Assembly (NCBI RefSeq): GCF_020873915.1
Contig: NZ_JAHWGP010000011.1
Span: forward strand, 122,597-186,596
Source: Streptomyces sp. DH5
GTDB taxonomy: Bacteria > Actinomycetota > Actinomycetes > Streptomycetales > Streptomycetaceae
Reading direction: 5' to 3'
DNA length: 64,000 nt
The stretch's first letter is position 1. Each line of letters begins with the position of its first letter. A model generated the notes under the pieces. It saw only the letters and a list, made by a program, of their open reading frames with translations, was not told the origin of the DNA and ran no database searches. The position numbers were made by a program, and so were the translations under genes. Positions 1 to 8,733 of the stretch are shown here, piece after piece.

Positions 1-477
1 GGTGCGAAGAAGACCCCTGGTCCGGCGGTCACGGCGGAGAAGACCGCCGTGCCCAAGGCCCGGTTCGTGGCGATGGAGCCGGGCGAGCTCGCGGTGCGTC
101 CCGGTGAGGAGCCCTGGACGACCCAAGAGGTCGAGGAGGCGCGGGCCGAGCTGACGTCCGAGGTGCTGAGGCTGCGCGAGGAGATCACCAACTCCGAACA
201 GGCGCTGGCCGGTCTGATGCGCGACTCCGGCGACGGTGCGGGTGACGACGACGCCGACACCGGCACCAAGAACATCACCCGCGAGCACGAACTCGCGCTC
301 GCCGCGAACGCGCGCGAGATGCTCAGCCAGTTCGAGCGCGCCCTCCAGCGCCTCGACGCCGGCACCTACGGCCTGTGCGAGAACTGCGGCAACCCCATCG
401 GAAAGGCCCGTGTGCAGGCCTTCCCGCGGGCCACCCTGTGCGTGGAGTGCAAGCAGAAGCAGGAGCGCCGGTACTGA
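1..477 (+). CDS. TraR/DksA-type zinc-finger protein, 5' end outside window
   Basis: The reading frame is open from base 1, so the true start lies upstream. The first visible residues are Lys/Ala/Pro-rich, which looks like the low-complexity basic N-terminus common in actinobacterial members. A charged, probably helical coiled-coil region follows (visible residues about 35-115). The C-terminus has a C4 zinc finger beginning CENCGNPIG and closing LCVECK (C-x2-C, 17 residues, C-x2-C), the hallmark of the TraR/DksA family. DksA proteins bind in the RNA polymerase secondary channel and modulate initiation with ppGpp; whether this one does so is inference. It is followed 65 bp later by lspA in the same direction. 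A start at GTG 49 is possible but less likely, because the frame continues upstream with plausible composition. Confidence 0.85.
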   Translation, partial: GAKKTPGPAVTAEKTAVPKARFVAMEPGELAVRPGEEPWTTQEVEEARAELTSEVLRLREEITNSEQALAGLMRDSGDGAGDDDADTGTKNITREHELALAANAREMLSQFERALQRLDAGTYGLCENCGNPIGKARVQAFPRATLCVECKQKQERRY

Positions 478-510
478 TCGGCGGGCGTGTGGGGCGTGCC
501 GTACCCTCGT

Positions 511-535
511 CCTCAGTCAGGTACCTAGGCTGAGG
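511..535. promoter_or_regulatory. Short inverted repeat just upstream of lspA
   Basis: The half-sites CCTCAG (511-516) and CTGAGG (530-535) flank a 13-nt centre containing GGTACC. The repeat ends 7 nt before the lspA GTG. It could be an operator, or a small hairpin covering the ribosome entry site. Only the symmetry is seen; no regulator is implied. Confidence 0.3.
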
Positions 536-542
536 GACTCAC

Positions 543-1205
543 GTGGCAGAGGCGGAGCGCATCATCGGTACGCCGGACATCCCGGACGCGGACCGGGACG
601 GGCACGACCGGGACGGGCAGGACCGGGCCGGGACCGAGCGGCCCGGCGCCGACGGGACGGCGGCGGACACCGAGCAGTCCGGCACCGGCGGAGCGGCGGC
701 GGACACCGAGCGGCCCCGCGGCAAGCGGCGGATCGCCGTGCTGTTCGCCGTCGCCGCCTTCGCCTACGCCCTCGACCTGATCAGCAAGATGATCGTGGTC
801 GCCAAGCTGGAGCACCACGAGCCGATCGAGATCGTCGGCGACTGGCTGCGGTTCGAGGCGATCCGCAACGCGGGCGCGGCCTTCGGCTTCGGCGAGGCCT
901 TCACCGTGATCTTCACGGTGATCGCGGCGGCCGTGATCGTCGTGATCATCCGCCTCGCCCGCAAGCTCTACAGCCTGCCCTGGGCACTCGCCCTCGGCCT
1001 GCTGCTCGGCGGCGCCCTCGGCAACCTCACCGACCGGATCTTCCGCTCGCCGGGCGTCTTCGAGGGCGCGGTCGTCGACTTCATCGCGCCCAAGCACTTC
1101 GCGGTGTTCAACCTGGCGGACTCGGCGATCGTCTGCGGCGGCATCCTGATCGTGCTGCTGTCGTTCCGGGGCCTCGACCCGGACGGCACCGTCCACAAGG
1201 ACTGA
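543..1205 (+). CDS. lspA: Lipoprotein signal peptidase (signal peptidase II)
   Basis: 220 aa. This inner-membrane aspartyl peptidase removes the signal peptide of prolipoproteins after Lgt has lipidated the lipobox Cys. The family motifs are clear: RNAGAAFGF near 108-116, GNLTDR near 160-165 with catalytic Asp164, and FNLADSAI near 189-196 with catalytic Asp193. Four hydrophobic segments lie at about 62-80, 118-137, 145-160 and 190-208. It differs from compact LspA proteins in a roughly 58-residue hydrophilic N-terminal extension rich in Asp, Arg, Gly and Thr, presumably cytosolic. The start is GTG 543; the sequence just upstream carries a short inverted repeat. lgt, the preceding step, is at 40.2 kb in this window. 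Confidence 0.95.
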   Translation: MAEAERIIGTPDIPDADRDGHDRDGQDRAGTERPGADGTAADTEQSGTGGAAADTERPRGKRRIAVLFAVAAFAYALDLISKMIVVAKLEHHEPIEIVGDWLRFEAIRNAGAAFGFGEAFTVIFTVIAAAVIVVIIRLARKLYSLPWALALGLLLGGALGNLTDRIFRSPGVFEGAVVDFIAPKHFAVFNLADSAIVCGGILIVLLSFRGLDPDGTVHKD

Positions 1206-1230
1206 AGGCCCCCGGCCTTCCGAAGGACTG

Positions 1231-1265
1231 CGGCCCCGGCCTCCCGTGCGGGAGTGCCGGGGCCG
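1231..1265. terminator. Strong GC hairpin between lspA and the pseudouridine synthase gene
   Basis: The arms CGGCCCCGGC (1231-1240) and GCCGGGGCCG (1256-1265) enclose a second pair, CTCCCG and CGGGAG, with a single unpaired T. This gives a stem of about 16 bp with a tiny loop and no T-tract, as is common for Streptomyces terminators. A smaller GAAGGCC/GGCCTTC hairpin lies just before it (about 1204-1220). The next gene starts only 18 nt after the hairpin. Confidence 0.65.
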
Positions 1266-1270
1266 TCCGG

Positions 1271-1276
1271 CATACT
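1271..1276 (+). promoter_or_regulatory. Possible -10 box for leaderless rluD
   Basis: CATACT lies 6 nt before the GTG start at 1283, with no Shine-Dalgarno sequence between them and a terminator directly upstream. This spacing would put transcription initiation at or next to the start codon. The call rests on spacing and hexamer only. Confidence 0.4.
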
Positions 1277-1282
1277 CGACGG

Positions 1283-2227
1283 GTGAGCACGCTTCCCGAG
1301 ATCCGTACCCTGCCCGTGCCCGACGGCCTGGAGGGCGAGCGCGTCGACGCCGCCATCTCCCGCATGTTCGGCTTCTCCCGCACCAAGGCGGCCGAGCTCG
1401 CCGCGGCGGGGAAGGTCATGGTCGACGGATCGGTGGTCGGCAAGTCCGAGCGGGTCAGCGGCGGCGCCTGGCTCGAGGTGGAGATGCCGGGAGCCCCCGC
1501 TCCGGTGCAGGTCGTCGCCGAGCCCGTCGAGGGCATGGAGATCGTGCACGACGACGAGGACGTCGTGGTGATCGTCAAGCCGGTCGGCGTCGCCGCGCAC
1601 CCCTCGCCGGGGTGGACCGGTCCGACCGTGATCGGCGGCCTCGCCGCCGCCGGCTACCGCATCTCGACCTCCGGCGCCGCCGAGCGCCAGGGCATCGTGC
1701 ACCGCCTCGACGTCGGCACCTCCGGCCTGATGGTGGTCGCCAAGTCCGAGCGCGCGTACACGTCACTGAAGCGCCAGTTCAAGGAGCGCACGGTCGACAA
1801 GCGCTACCACACGCTCGTCCAGGGCCACCCCGACCCCACCAGCGGCACCATCGACGCCCCCATCGGCCGCCACCCGCAGCACGACTACAAGTGGGCCGTC
1901 ACCGCCGAGGGCAAGGCGTCCGTCACCCACTACGACCTCATCGAGGCCTTCCGCGCCGCCTCCCTCCTCGACGTCAAGCTGGAGACCGGCCGCACCCACC
2001 AGATCCGCGTCCACATGGCCGCCCACCGGCACCCCTGCGTCGGTGACCTGACCTACGGCGCCGACCCCACGCTCGCCAAGCGGCTGCGCCTGACCCGCCA
2101 GTGGCTGCACGCGGTGCGGCTCGGGTTCGAGCACCCCGGCGACGGACAGTGGGCGGAGTTCTCCTGCGACTACCCCGAGGACCTGCAGAAGGCCCTCGAC
2201 CAGGTCCGCGAGGAGACCTACGCGTGA
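1283..2227 (+). CDS. rluD: RluA/RluD-family 23S rRNA pseudouridine synthase
   Basis: 314 aa. The protein has an N-terminal S4 RNA-binding domain (about 18-65) followed by the RluA-type catalytic domain. The signature [15 protein letters not shown] carries the catalytic Asp143. The family motif [16 protein letters not shown] is present in the C-terminal half. RluD homologues isomerise uridines in helix 69 of 23S rRNA; the exact target here is inferred from family. The open frame extends far upstream, but that part is a shadow of lspA. GTG 1283 begins the recognisable domain, follows a terminator and sits 6 nt after a -10-like hexamer. The stop overlaps the next gene by 4 bp, so the two are likely co-translated. 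Confidence 0.88.
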   Translation: MSTLPEIRTLPVPDGLEGERVDAAISRMFGFSRTKAAELAAAGKVMVDGSVVGKSERVSGGAWLEVEMPGAPAPVQVVAEPVEGMEIVHDDEDVVVIVKPVGVAAHPSPGWTGPTVIGGLAAAGYRISTSGAAERQGIVHRLDVGTSGLMVVAKSERAYTSLKRQFKERTVDKRYHTLVQGHPDPTSGTIDAPIGRHPQHDYKWAVTAEGKASVTHYDLIEAFRAASLLDVKLETGRTHQIRVHMAAHRHPCVGDLTYGADPTLAKRLRLTRQWLHAVRLGFEHPGDGQWAEFSCDYPEDLQKALDQVREETYA

Positions 2228-2691
2228 GCACCCCCTACGTCGTCCGGGTGGCACGGGAGTCCGCCGACCGCGAGGCGTGCTTCGCGGTCCGCAAGGACGT
2301 CTTCGTCGCCGAGCAGGGCGTCCCCGAGGACGTCGAGTACGACGCCCACGACGCCGGCGCGGTGCACGTGCTGGCGGTCGCCGAGGACGGCACGCCGCTC
2401 GGCACCGGACGGCTGCTGCACGGAGCCGCCGCAGCCGCGAAGAACGGCGGCGACCCCGCCGTCGGCTCCCTGGGCCGGCTCGCGGTGACGCGCCGGGCGC
2501 GGGGCCTGGGCGTCGGCGCGGCGCTGGTGCGGGCCATCGAGGAGGCGGCCCGCGGGCAGGGCCTCACCGCCGTCGACCTGCACGCGCAGACCCACGCCCT
2601 GGGTTTCTACGAGCGCCTGGGGTACGAGGCCTACGGACCGGAGTTCCCGGACGCCGGTATGCCGCACCGGGCCATGCGGCGCGCCCTGTAG
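2224..2691 (+). CDS. GNAT-family N-acetyltransferase (ElaA-like)
   Basis: 155 aa. It starts with GTG inside the stop region of the pseudouridine synthase gene (overlap 2224-2227). The segment [18 protein letters not shown] (about 26-43) resembles the N-terminal signature of ElaA-like GNAT proteins. The acetyl-CoA-binding loop motif A is [13 protein letters not shown] (about 90-102). The segment ending in [12 protein letters not shown] is the usual C-terminal half of the fold. The substrate is not predictable. Overlap with rluD suggests co-expression and perhaps a link to translation, but that is only context. Confidence 0.8.
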   Translation: MSTPYVVRVARESADREACFAVRKDVFVAEQGVPEDVEYDAHDAGAVHVLAVAEDGTPLGTGRLLHGAAAAAKNGGDPAVGSLGRLAVTRRARGLGVGAALVRAIEEAARGQGLTAVDLHAQTHALGFYERLGYEAYGPEFPDAGMPHRAMRRAL

Positions 2692-2778
2692 CCCGGACGG
2701 CGAACGCCCTGGTGGCGGCGGTCGGCGTGGCAGTCTGGAGTCCGCCGGCCGATCGTCGACCCCCTGGGAGCGCTGACC

Positions 2779-4365
2779 GTGGAGCAGTTGGCCCTGCTGT
2801 TCGTCCTGCTGCTCGGGGCGGTGGTGAGCGTTCCCGTCGGGGAGCGGCTGCGGCTGCCGGCGCCGGTGCTGATGACGGTCTTCGGCATCGTCCTGGCGCT
2901 GCTGGAGTTCGTGCCCAACGTCGACGTCCCGCCGGAACTGATCCTCCCGCTGCTGCTGCCGCCCCTGCTCTATGCCGCGGTGCGCCGCACCTCCTGGCGC
3001 CAGTTCGCGGCGAACGTCCGGCCGATCCTGCTGCTGGCCGTGGCGCTGGTCTTCGTCACCACCCTGTGCGTGGCCGTCGTCGCGCACGCGATCGTGCCCG
3101 GGCTGCCGCTGGCCGCCGCCGTCGCCCTCGGTGCCCTGGTCGCGCCGCCCGACCCGGTCGCGGCGACCGCCGTCGCCGGGAAGCTGGGGCTGCCCCGCCG
3201 CCTGGTGTCGATCCTGGAGGGCGAGGGGCTGTTCAACGACGTCACGGCCATCGTCCTCTACCACGTGGCGATCGCCGCCGCGGTGAGCGGCACCTTCTCG
3301 CCCTGGCGGGCCGGTCTCGACCTGGTGCTGTCGGCCGTGGTGGCGATCGCGGTCGGGCTCGCGCTCGGCTGGGGCACCGACAAGGCGATGAGCGCGCTCG
3401 GCGACCCGACCCTCCAGGTGGCCCTGACCCTGCTGGTGCCGTTCGCGGCCTACGTCCTGGCCGAGGAACTGCACGGTTCGGGCGTCCTCGGGGTGCTCGT
3501 CACCGCGCTGTTCCTGGTGGAGTACGCCACCGACGCCGACGACGTCATGGCCCGGCTCGCCGGGCACACCTTCTGGGACATCGTGGACACCCTGATCACC
3601 GGTGTCGCGTTCGGGCTGGTCGGCCTCGAACTGCACAATGCGGTCAGGACGGCGGCCGGCCACTGGGGCGAGCTGCTCACCTGGGCGGGGGCGATCGTCG
3701 GTGTGGTCGTCCTCGTCCGGCTGGCGTGGCTGCTGCCGGCCACCTGGCTGACGAAGCGGCTGCACACGTCACGGGACGTCGGTGAGGACATCCCGGTGAG
3801 CTGGCGCGAGACCGTGGTGATGTGGTGGTCGGGGATGCGCGGGGTCGCCTCCGTCGCGCTGGCCCTGGCCATTCCGCTGGAGACCGAGGGCGGGGAGGCA
3901 TTCCCCGCGCGGGGCGAGATCGTTTTCATCGCGTTCGGCGTGGTGCTGGCGACGCTGCTGGTGCAGGGGCTGAGCCTGACGTGGCTGGTGAACCGGCTGG
4001 GAGTACGGGGCGACACCGAACGCGAGATGGAGTTCGAGCGGCAACTGGCACTCCGGGCGGCGAAGGCGGCCAAGCGCAGGCTGCGGGAGATCGAACAGGT
4101 CGAGGAGCTGCCGGAGGAGCTCTCCGAGCGGATGCTGCGCCGGTCGTTCGACATCGGGCTGCGGATCAGCCCGGACATCGCGGAGGACGAGCGGCGCGAG
4201 GCCTACCGGCAGCGGGCGCTGCGGCTGAAGCGGGTGCGGCGGATCGAGGGGGAGATGCTCAGCGCCGCCCGGCACGAGGTGCTGACGGCGCGCGGTGAAG
4301 CGGGCGCCGACCCCGAGGTGGTGGACCGGGTACTGCGCCATCTGGACGTCCGCAGTCTGCGGTGA
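2779..4365 (+). CDS. Na+/H+ antiporter, CPA1 family
   Basis: 528 aa. About 12 hydrophobic segments span residues 1-400. Family motifs are PPDPVAATAV (about 128-137) and EGEGLFNDVTAIVLY (about 151-165), which carry the conserved Asp residues of the cation-binding region in CPA1 (NhaP/NHE-like) exchangers. The C-terminal 120 residues are a charged cytoplasmic tail rich in Arg and Glu, probably helical. The expected role is proton-coupled sodium or potassium efflux for pH and salt homeostasis. The start is GTG 2779. The gene stands alone, 87 bp after the GNAT gene and 36 bp before the SDR gene. Confidence 0.88.
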   Translation: MEQLALLFVLLLGAVVSVPVGERLRLPAPVLMTVFGIVLALLEFVPNVDVPPELILPLLLPPLLYAAVRRTSWRQFAANVRPILLLAVALVFVTTLCVAVVAHAIVPGLPLAAAVALGALVAPPDPVAATAVAGKLGLPRRLVSILEGEGLFNDVTAIVLYHVAIAAAVSGTFSPWRAGLDLVLSAVVAIAVGLALGWGTDKAMSALGDPTLQVALTLLVPFAAYVLAEELHGSGVLGVLVTALFLVEYATDADDVMARLAGHTFWDIVDTLITGVAFGLVGLELHNAVRTAAGHWGELLTWAGAIVGVVVLVRLAWLLPATWLTKRLHTSRDVGEDIPVSWRETVVMWWSGMRGVASVALALAIPLETEGGEAFPARGEIVFIAFGVVLATLLVQGLSLTWLVNRLGVRGDTEREMEFERQLALRAAKAAKRRLREIEQVEELPEELSERMLRRSFDIGLRISPDIAEDERREAYRQRALRLKRVRRIEGEMLSAARHEVLTARGEAGADPEVVDRVLRHLDVRSLR

Positions 4366-4389
4366 GTGCCGCCGGCGGCCAGTTGTCCG

Positions 4390-4395
4390 TAGGGT
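4390..4395 (+). promoter_or_regulatory. Possible -10 box for the leaderless SDR gene
   Basis: TAGGGT lies 6 nt before ATG 4402, and no Shine-Dalgarno sequence separates them. It fits the TAnnnT class of -10 elements and the leaderless spacing seen at many genes in this window. Confidence 0.5.
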
Positions 4396-4401
4396 CGTGA
4401 C

Positions 4402-5142
4402 ATGACGCGCAACGTGGTGATCAGTGGGGGTGGCACCGGGATCGGACTGGCCGCCGCGCGGGCGTTCGCCGCGGACGGGGACCAGGTGCTGCTGCTCGGC
4501 CGGCGCGGTGACGTCCTGGAGCGCGCGGACGTGCCGGGCGCCCTCACCCACGCCGCCGACCTGGCCGACCCGGAGTCCGTGCGGGGCGTCGCCGGCTTCG
4601 TGGGCCGGGAGCTCGGCGCGGTGGACGTGCTGATCCACAGCGCCGGCGGCAACGGGCTGCTGGAACCCCCGGTCGGCGGTGACGACCCGCTGGAGGCCGT
4701 CGCCCGCGAATGGACCGTCAACTTCCGGCTCAACGTGCTGACCGCCGTGCTCCTCACCGAGGCCCTGAGGGACCGGCTCGCCGAGCCGGGCGGGCGGGTG
4801 CTGTTCCTCAGCTCCATCGCCGCCTACCGGGGCTCCGGGCGGGTGTCGTACGCGGCGGCCAAGGCGTCCCTGCACCCGTACGCCCACGACCTGGCCCGCC
4901 GGCTCGGCCCGCACGGCATCACCGTCAACGTGGTCGCGCCGGGCTACGTCGAGGACACCGCCTTCTTCGGCGACGGCATGGACGAGGAGCGGCGGGCCCG
5001 GCTGGTCGCCGAGACGTCGGACAAGCGGGCGGGGACGCCCGGGGACGTCGCGGCGACCCTGCACTGGCTCGCCTCCCCGGGTGCCGGACACATCACCTCG
5101 CAGATCGTCCAGGTCAACGGCGGTGCCGAGCGCGGCCACTGA
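4402..5142 (+). CDS. Short-chain dehydrogenase/reductase
   Basis: 246 aa, a typical classical SDR length. The N-terminal Rossmann glycine motif is GGGTGIG (about 9-15). The catalytic Ser and the YxxxK pair are visible in SSIAAYRGSGRVSYAAAK (about 138-155). APGYVEDTAFF follows the active site, as in the family. The substrate cannot be read from sequence. The stop lies in one arm of a small hairpin shared with the convergent MscS gene. The start is ATG 4402, immediately after a -10-like hexamer, so the transcript is probably leaderless. Confidence 0.88.
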   Translation: MTRNVVISGGGTGIGLAAARAFAADGDQVLLLGRRGDVLERADVPGALTHAADLADPESVRGVAGFVGRELGAVDVLIHSAGGNGLLEPPVGGDDPLEAVAREWTVNFRLNVLTAVLLTEALRDRLAEPGGRVLFLSSIAAYRGSGRVSYAAAKASLHPYAHDLARRLGPHGITVNVVAPGYVEDTAFFGDGMDEERRARLVAETSDKRAGTPGDVAATLHWLASPGAGHITSQIVQVNGGAERGH

Positions 5143-5155
5143 GGGCCGCTCAGTG
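5137..5155. terminator. Compact convergent hairpin holding both stop codons
   Basis: CACTGAG (5137-5143) pairs with CTCAGTG (5149-5155) around the loop GGCCG. The SDR stop TGA lies in the left arm, and the stop of the minus-strand MscS gene lies in the right arm. It could act as a bidirectional terminator, though the 7-bp stem is short. Confidence 0.4.
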
Positions 5156-6265
5156 CTCCCTCTGGTGCTGGTGCACCCGCCGGGCCGCCGGCACCCCGTC
5201 GGCGGGGCGCCGGCCGTTGAGGTGGGGCGGCAGCACCGCGTCGGCCGCGTTGACGCGGGGCAGGGCGTAGGGGTGTTCGGCGGCCAGCCAGCGGATCATC
5301 TGCTCGCGGACCGTGACCCGCACCGTCCAGATGTCGTCGGCGTCCTTGGCCGTCGCCAGGGCCCGCACCTCCATGGTGCTCGGGGTGCTGTCCGTCACGG
5401 TCAGGTTGTAGGTGCGGCCGTCCCAGGCCGGGCACTCCCGGAGAATGTCGCGGAGCTTGTCGCGCATCGCGTCCAGCGGTGCGGAGTGGTCGAGGTGCCA
5501 CAGGACGACGCCCGTCATCTGCGGTGTCCCGCGCGACCAGTTCTCGAACGGCTTGGACGTGAAGTACGACACCGGCATGGTGATGCGGCGCTCGTCCCAG
5601 GTGCGTACGGTCAGGAAGGTGAGGGTGATCTCCTCGACCGTGCCCCACTCACCGTCCACGGTGACCGTGTCGCCGATGCGGACCATGTCACCGAAGGCGA
5701 TCTGCAGCCCGGCGAACATGTTGCCCAGCGTGGACTGGGCGGCGACACCGGCGACGATGCCGAGGATTCCGGCGGAGGCCAGCAGCGAGGCCCCGGCCGC
5801 ACGCATCGCGGGGAAGGTCAGCAGCATCGCCGCCACGGCCACCACTCCGACGACCGCCGTCACCACCCGCTGGATCAGCGTCACCTGGGTGCGCACCCGG
5901 CGGACCCGGGCGGGGTCCCGCTCGCGGTGGGTGCTGGCGTAGCGCGTGTACGAGGTCTCCACGACCGCGAGCGCGATCCGGACCGCCAGCCAGGCGGCCG
6001 ACCCGATCAGCACCAGCGACAGGAACCTGCCGACGCCGACCTCGTGGTCCGGCAGCACCCGGGCCTCCTCGTAGGAGCCTCTGAGCAGCGCCGCACAGAT
6101 CACCAGCTGGTACGGGACGCGGGCACGGCGCAGCAGCCCCCACAGCGGAGTCTCGTGGTGGCGTTCGTCGGCCTTGCGCAGCAGCAGGTCGGTGGCCCAG
6201 CCGAGCAGCAGCGTGAGCACGACCGACCCGCCGACCACGATCAGTGGGCGGAGCACGTCTTCCAT
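5150..6265 (-). CDS. MscS-family mechanosensitive channel
   Basis: 371 aa from ATG 6265. There are N-terminal membrane segments, then a pore-lining helix rich in Gly and Ala (LLASAGILGIVAGVAAQSTL), the MscS signature region. A cytoplasmic beta domain follows (FAGLQIAFGDMVRIGDTVTVDGEWGTVEEI and onward). The family gates ion flow in response to membrane tension or binds osmolytes. The open frame continues upstream, but ATG 6265 has TAGGTT 7 nt before it and begins the hydrophobic region, so it is preferred over the longer form by 29 residues. The gene is divergent from the hydrolase gene at 6373. Confidence 0.88.
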   Translation of the reverse strand: MEDVLRPLIVVGGSVVLTLLLGWATDLLLRKADERHHETPLWGLLRRARVPYQLVICAALLRGSYEEARVLPDHEVGVGRFLSLVLIGSAAWLAVRIALAVVETSYTRYASTHRERDPARVRRVRTQVTLIQRVVTAVVGVVAVAAMLLTFPAMRAAGASLLASAGILGIVAGVAAQSTLGNMFAGLQIAFGDMVRIGDTVTVDGEWGTVEEITLTFLTVRTWDERRITMPVSYFTSKPFENWSRGTPQMTGVVLWHLDHSAPLDAMRDKLRDILRECPAWDGRTYNLTVTDSTPSTMEVRALATAKDADDIWTVRVTVREQMIRWLAAEHPYALPRVNAADAVLPPHLNGRRPADGVPAARRVHQHQREH

Positions 6266-6272
6266 GTCCCCG

Positions 6273-6278
6273 AACCTA
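6273..6278 (-). promoter_or_regulatory. Possible -10 box for the leaderless MscS gene
   Basis: On the minus strand TAGGTT lies 7 nt before ATG 6265. It supports the shorter start and a leaderless transcript. Confidence 0.5.
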
Positions 6279-6372
6279 ACCGGCTGCGGGCGGGCATGAA
6301 CATGTGACTTACGCACGTTCGCGGGTACTGCCGCGATCCGGTCCCGTCTCACCTGCTGGCACCATGGGCGGC

Positions 6373-6948
6373 ATGAACATCATGCTCTTTCACTCGGCCT
6401 ACGGACCGAGGCCCGCGGTGGCCGAGGCCGCCGGCCGGCTGCGCGCGGCCGGTCACGAGGTGTGGACGCCCGACCTGTTCGAGGGCCGCACGTTCGACTC
6501 GGTCGAGGAGGGCGTGGCGTACAAGGAGGCGACCGGCAAGGACGAACTGCTGAAGCGGGCCGTGCTGGCGGCGGCGCCCTACTCGGAGCGCGGGCTGGTG
6601 TACGCGGGGTTCTCCTTCGGCGCCTCCGTGGCCCAGACGCTGGCCCTCGGCGACGACAAGGCACGCGGACTGCTCCTGCTGCACGGCACGTCGGACATCG
6701 CGGAGAACGCGGCGGTGGACGAACTGCCGGTGCAGCTGCACGTCGCCGAGCCGGACCCGTTCGAGACCGACGACTGGCTCACCGCCTGGTACCTGCGGAT
6801 GGGCCGGGCCGGAGCCGACGTCGAGGTGTACCGGTACGCGGGTGCGGGCCACCTCTACACCGACTCCGGGCTGCCGGACTACGACGAGGAGGCCGCCGAG
6901 GCCACCTGGCGGGTGGCTCTCGGCTTCCTCGACGCGCTGGAGGACTGA
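6373..6948 (+). CDS. Dienelactone-hydrolase-like alpha/beta hydrolase
   Basis: 191 aa. The nucleophile elbow is GFSFG (about 78-82), so the nucleophile is Ser where classical dienelactone hydrolases have Cys. An acidic residue lies in HVAEPDPFE and the catalytic His in GAGHLYTDSG, giving a plausible triad in family order. The natural substrate is unknown. Two ATGs are possible, 6364 and 6373. The second starts at a clean first beta strand (MNIMLFHSAYGPRP), and CACCAT lies 6 nt before it as a possible -10. The stop codon sits in a hairpin shared with the convergent phoD gene. Confidence 0.78.
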   Translation: MNIMLFHSAYGPRPAVAEAAGRLRAAGHEVWTPDLFEGRTFDSVEEGVAYKEATGKDELLKRAVLAAAPYSERGLVYAGFSFGASVAQTLALGDDKARGLLLLHGTSDIAENAAVDELPVQLHVAEPDPFETDDWLTAWYLRMGRAGADVEVYRYAGAGHLYTDSGLPDYDEEAAEATWRVALGFLDALED

Positions 6949-6965
6949 CCGGGCGGGCCGGTCAG
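6945..6965. terminator. Compact convergent hairpin with both stop codons in the arms
   Basis: CTGACCGG (6945-6952) pairs with CCGGTCAG (6958-6965) around a 5-nt loop. The TGA of the hydrolase gene is in the left arm and the stop of the minus-strand phosphatase gene is in the right arm. It is an 8-bp GC-rich stem. Confidence 0.45.
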
Positions 6966-8644
6966 ACGGGGTCGTACACGCGCTCGGCCTTCTGCGTGCC
7001 GCTGCGGGTGCGGTAGGAGCGGGCCCAGGTGGCCGTGGCGTCCGCCCGCGTGCGGCTGGACAGCACGTAGTAGTCCATCTGCGTCCGCTCGGCGGTGACG
7101 TCCAGCACGCCGTATCCGTGGCGGTCGGTGTCGACCCAGTGGACGTGCCGGTTGGCGGCCCGGATCAGAGGGGCGGCGAGCGCGGTGACGGTGCCCTCGG
7201 GGACCTTGACGATGTCGTCGAGGTTGTCGGAGGTGACGGAGGTCACGACGAACTCCGTGGCGGCCGAGGCCGACAGCGGATAGGTGCCGGCGTTCACGGG
7301 AACGTCGTTGGCCCACGCCATGTGGATGTCGCCGGTGAGGAAGACCGTGTTGCGGATGGCGTTCGCCCGCAGGTGGGTGAGGAGTTCACGGCGGTCGTCG
7401 GTGTAGCCGTCCCACTGGTCGGTGTTGAGCGCGAGCCCCTCCTGCGGCAGGCCCAGCAGCTTCGCGAGCGGCTTCAGCACGCTCGCGGGGAGGGAACCCA
7501 CGGCGAACGGCGAGATCATCACCGAGGTGCCGACCAGCCGCCAGGTGGTGTCGGAGGCCGTCAGGCCGGCCTTCAGCCAGTCCAGCTGGGCGCGTCCGGT
7601 GAGGGTGCGGTCCGGGTCGTCGACGTCGCCGTCGCCGGTGGAGACCTGCTGGGAGCGGAAGGAGCGCAGATCCAGCAGCGACAGGTCGGCGAGCCGGCCG
7701 AAGCGCAGCCGGCGGTAGGTGGTGCCGGCCAGCGCGGGGCGTACCGGCATCCACTCGAAGTAGGCCTGCTTGGCGGCGGCCTGGCGTGCCGCCCAGGTGC
7801 CCTCCGCGCCCTCGGTGTGGTTCTCGGCTCCGCCCGACCAGGTGTCGTTGGCGATCTCGTGGTCGTCCCAGATGGCGATGACCGGCGCCGTGGCGTGCAG
7901 GGCCTGCAGGTCCGGGTCGGTCTTGTACGTCCCGTGCCGGAGCCGGTAGTCGGCGAGGGTGACGATCTCGTGGGCGGGCGCGTGCGTGCGGACGGCCCGG
8001 CCGCGGGTGCCGTACGCGCCGGCGGCGTACTCGTAGACGTAGTCGCCGAGGTGCAGCCAGGCGTCCAGGTCGCCGCGGGCCGCGAGGTGGCGGTACGCCG
8101 AGAAGTGGCCGGCCTCCCAGTTGGAGCAGGACACCACCCCGAAGCGCAGACCGGTCACCGCGGCGTCGGCGGCCGGGGCGGTACGGGTGCGGGCCGCGGG
8201 GGAGTCGGTGCCGCCGGCGGAGAAGCGGAACCAGTAGTCGGTGGCCGGGCGCAGGCCGCGGATGTCCGCCTTGACGGTGTGGTCGGAGGCGGCGGTGGCG
8301 AGGGTCGAGCCCCGCGCGACGACGTCGGTGAACGCCTTGTCCCGCGCCACGGTCCAGCTCACCTCGGTGTCGGGGCCGAGCCCCGAGCCGGGTATCGCCT
8401 CCGGCACGGGCGTCACCCGGGTCCACAGCAGCACACCGTCCGGCAGCGGATCGCCGGAGGCGACGCCGTGCAGGAAGGCGGGGGGCTGCTGGACCGCCCG
8501 GGCGGGCAGGGCCGCGGCGAGCGGTCCGGCCAGCGCCGCGGTGGCGGCTGCCGCCTTGACGACCGTACGGCGGCGCGGGGAGAGGGAGTTGGCGTCCGCG
8601 GTGGCGGGGACGGCGCTCTCGGATGATCTGAGTCGACTGGTCAC
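6962..8644 (-). CDS. phoD: Secreted PhoD-type alkaline phosphatase/phosphodiesterase
   Basis: 560 aa from GTG 8644. The N-terminus has a Tat signal ([14 protein letters not shown]) followed by a hydrophobic Ala/Leu stretch and a likely cleavage site near LPARA. The mature part starts with the PhoD N-domain ([21 protein letters not shown]). The metallophosphatase domain has [18 protein letters not shown] and [10 protein letters not shown], the expected Fe/Ca-binding Asp, His and Asn residues. PhoD proteins release phosphate from phosphodiesters outside the cell and are PhoR-PhoP controlled in Streptomyces (established). A longer start at GTG 8671 is possible, but it would begin only 2 nt after the upstream hairpin, while GTG 8644 has TAGCCT 8 nt before it. 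Confidence 0.9.
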   Translation of the reverse strand: MTSRLRSSESAVPATADANSLSPRRRTVVKAAAATAALAGPLAAALPARAVQQPPAFLHGVASGDPLPDGVLLWTRVTPVPEAIPGSGLGPDTEVSWTVARDKAFTDVVARGSTLATAASDHTVKADIRGLRPATDYWFRFSAGGTDSPAARTRTAPAADAAVTGLRFGVVSCSNWEAGHFSAYRHLAARGDLDAWLHLGDYVYEYAAGAYGTRGRAVRTHAPAHEIVTLADYRLRHGTYKTDPDLQALHATAPVIAIWDDHEIANDTWSGGAENHTEGAEGTWAARQAAAKQAYFEWMPVRPALAGTTYRRLRFGRLADLSLLDLRSFRSQQVSTGDGDVDDPDRTLTGRAQLDWLKAGLTASDTTWRLVGTSVMISPFAVGSLPASVLKPLAKLLGLPQEGLALNTDQWDGYTDDRRELLTHLRANAIRNTVFLTGDIHMAWANDVPVNAGTYPLSASAATEFVVTSVTSDNLDDIVKVPEGTVTALAAPLIRAANRHVHWVDTDRHGYGVLDVTAERTQMDYYVLSSRTRADATATWARSYRTRSGTQKAERVYDPV

Positions 8645-8652
8645 AGCCGACC

Positions 8653-8658
8653 AGGCTA
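8653..8658 (-). promoter_or_regulatory. Possible -10 box for phoD
   Basis: TAGCCT on the minus strand lies 8 nt before GTG 8644. A GTTCGCC heptamer about 40 nt upstream, inside the hairpin 8674-8709, resembles one PHO-box half (consensus GTTCACC), but I do not see convincing 11-nt spaced repeats. Confidence 0.4.
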
Positions 8659-8673
8659 CTGACAGGTACACGC

Positions 8674-8709
8674 AAGAGCGGGCGAACTGACGGAAGTTCG
8701 CCCGCTCTT
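8674..8709 (-). terminator. Terminator hairpin between the DsbA-like gene and phoD
   Basis: A perfect 15-bp inverted repeat (8674-8688 and 8695-8709) with a 6-nt loop lies 24 nt after the stop of the minus-strand DsbA-like gene. It is the strongest simple hairpin in the first 10 kb. It separates this gene from phoD, and its 3' arm falls in the phoD promoter zone. Confidence 0.75.
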
Positions 8710-8733
8710 CAGTGCGCCGTCAGCCGACCGGGG

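Noticed and set aside
236-2227. A 663-codon frame running through lspA and the pseudouridine synthase gene
   Set aside because: The first two-thirds is an Arg/Pro-rich shadow of the DksA and LspA genes. Recognisable sequence begins at GTG 1283, after a terminator.
2761-2776. CebR-like operator (TGGGAGCGCT) before the antiporter gene
   Set aside because: Only the left 10 bases match; the right half is not CCCA.
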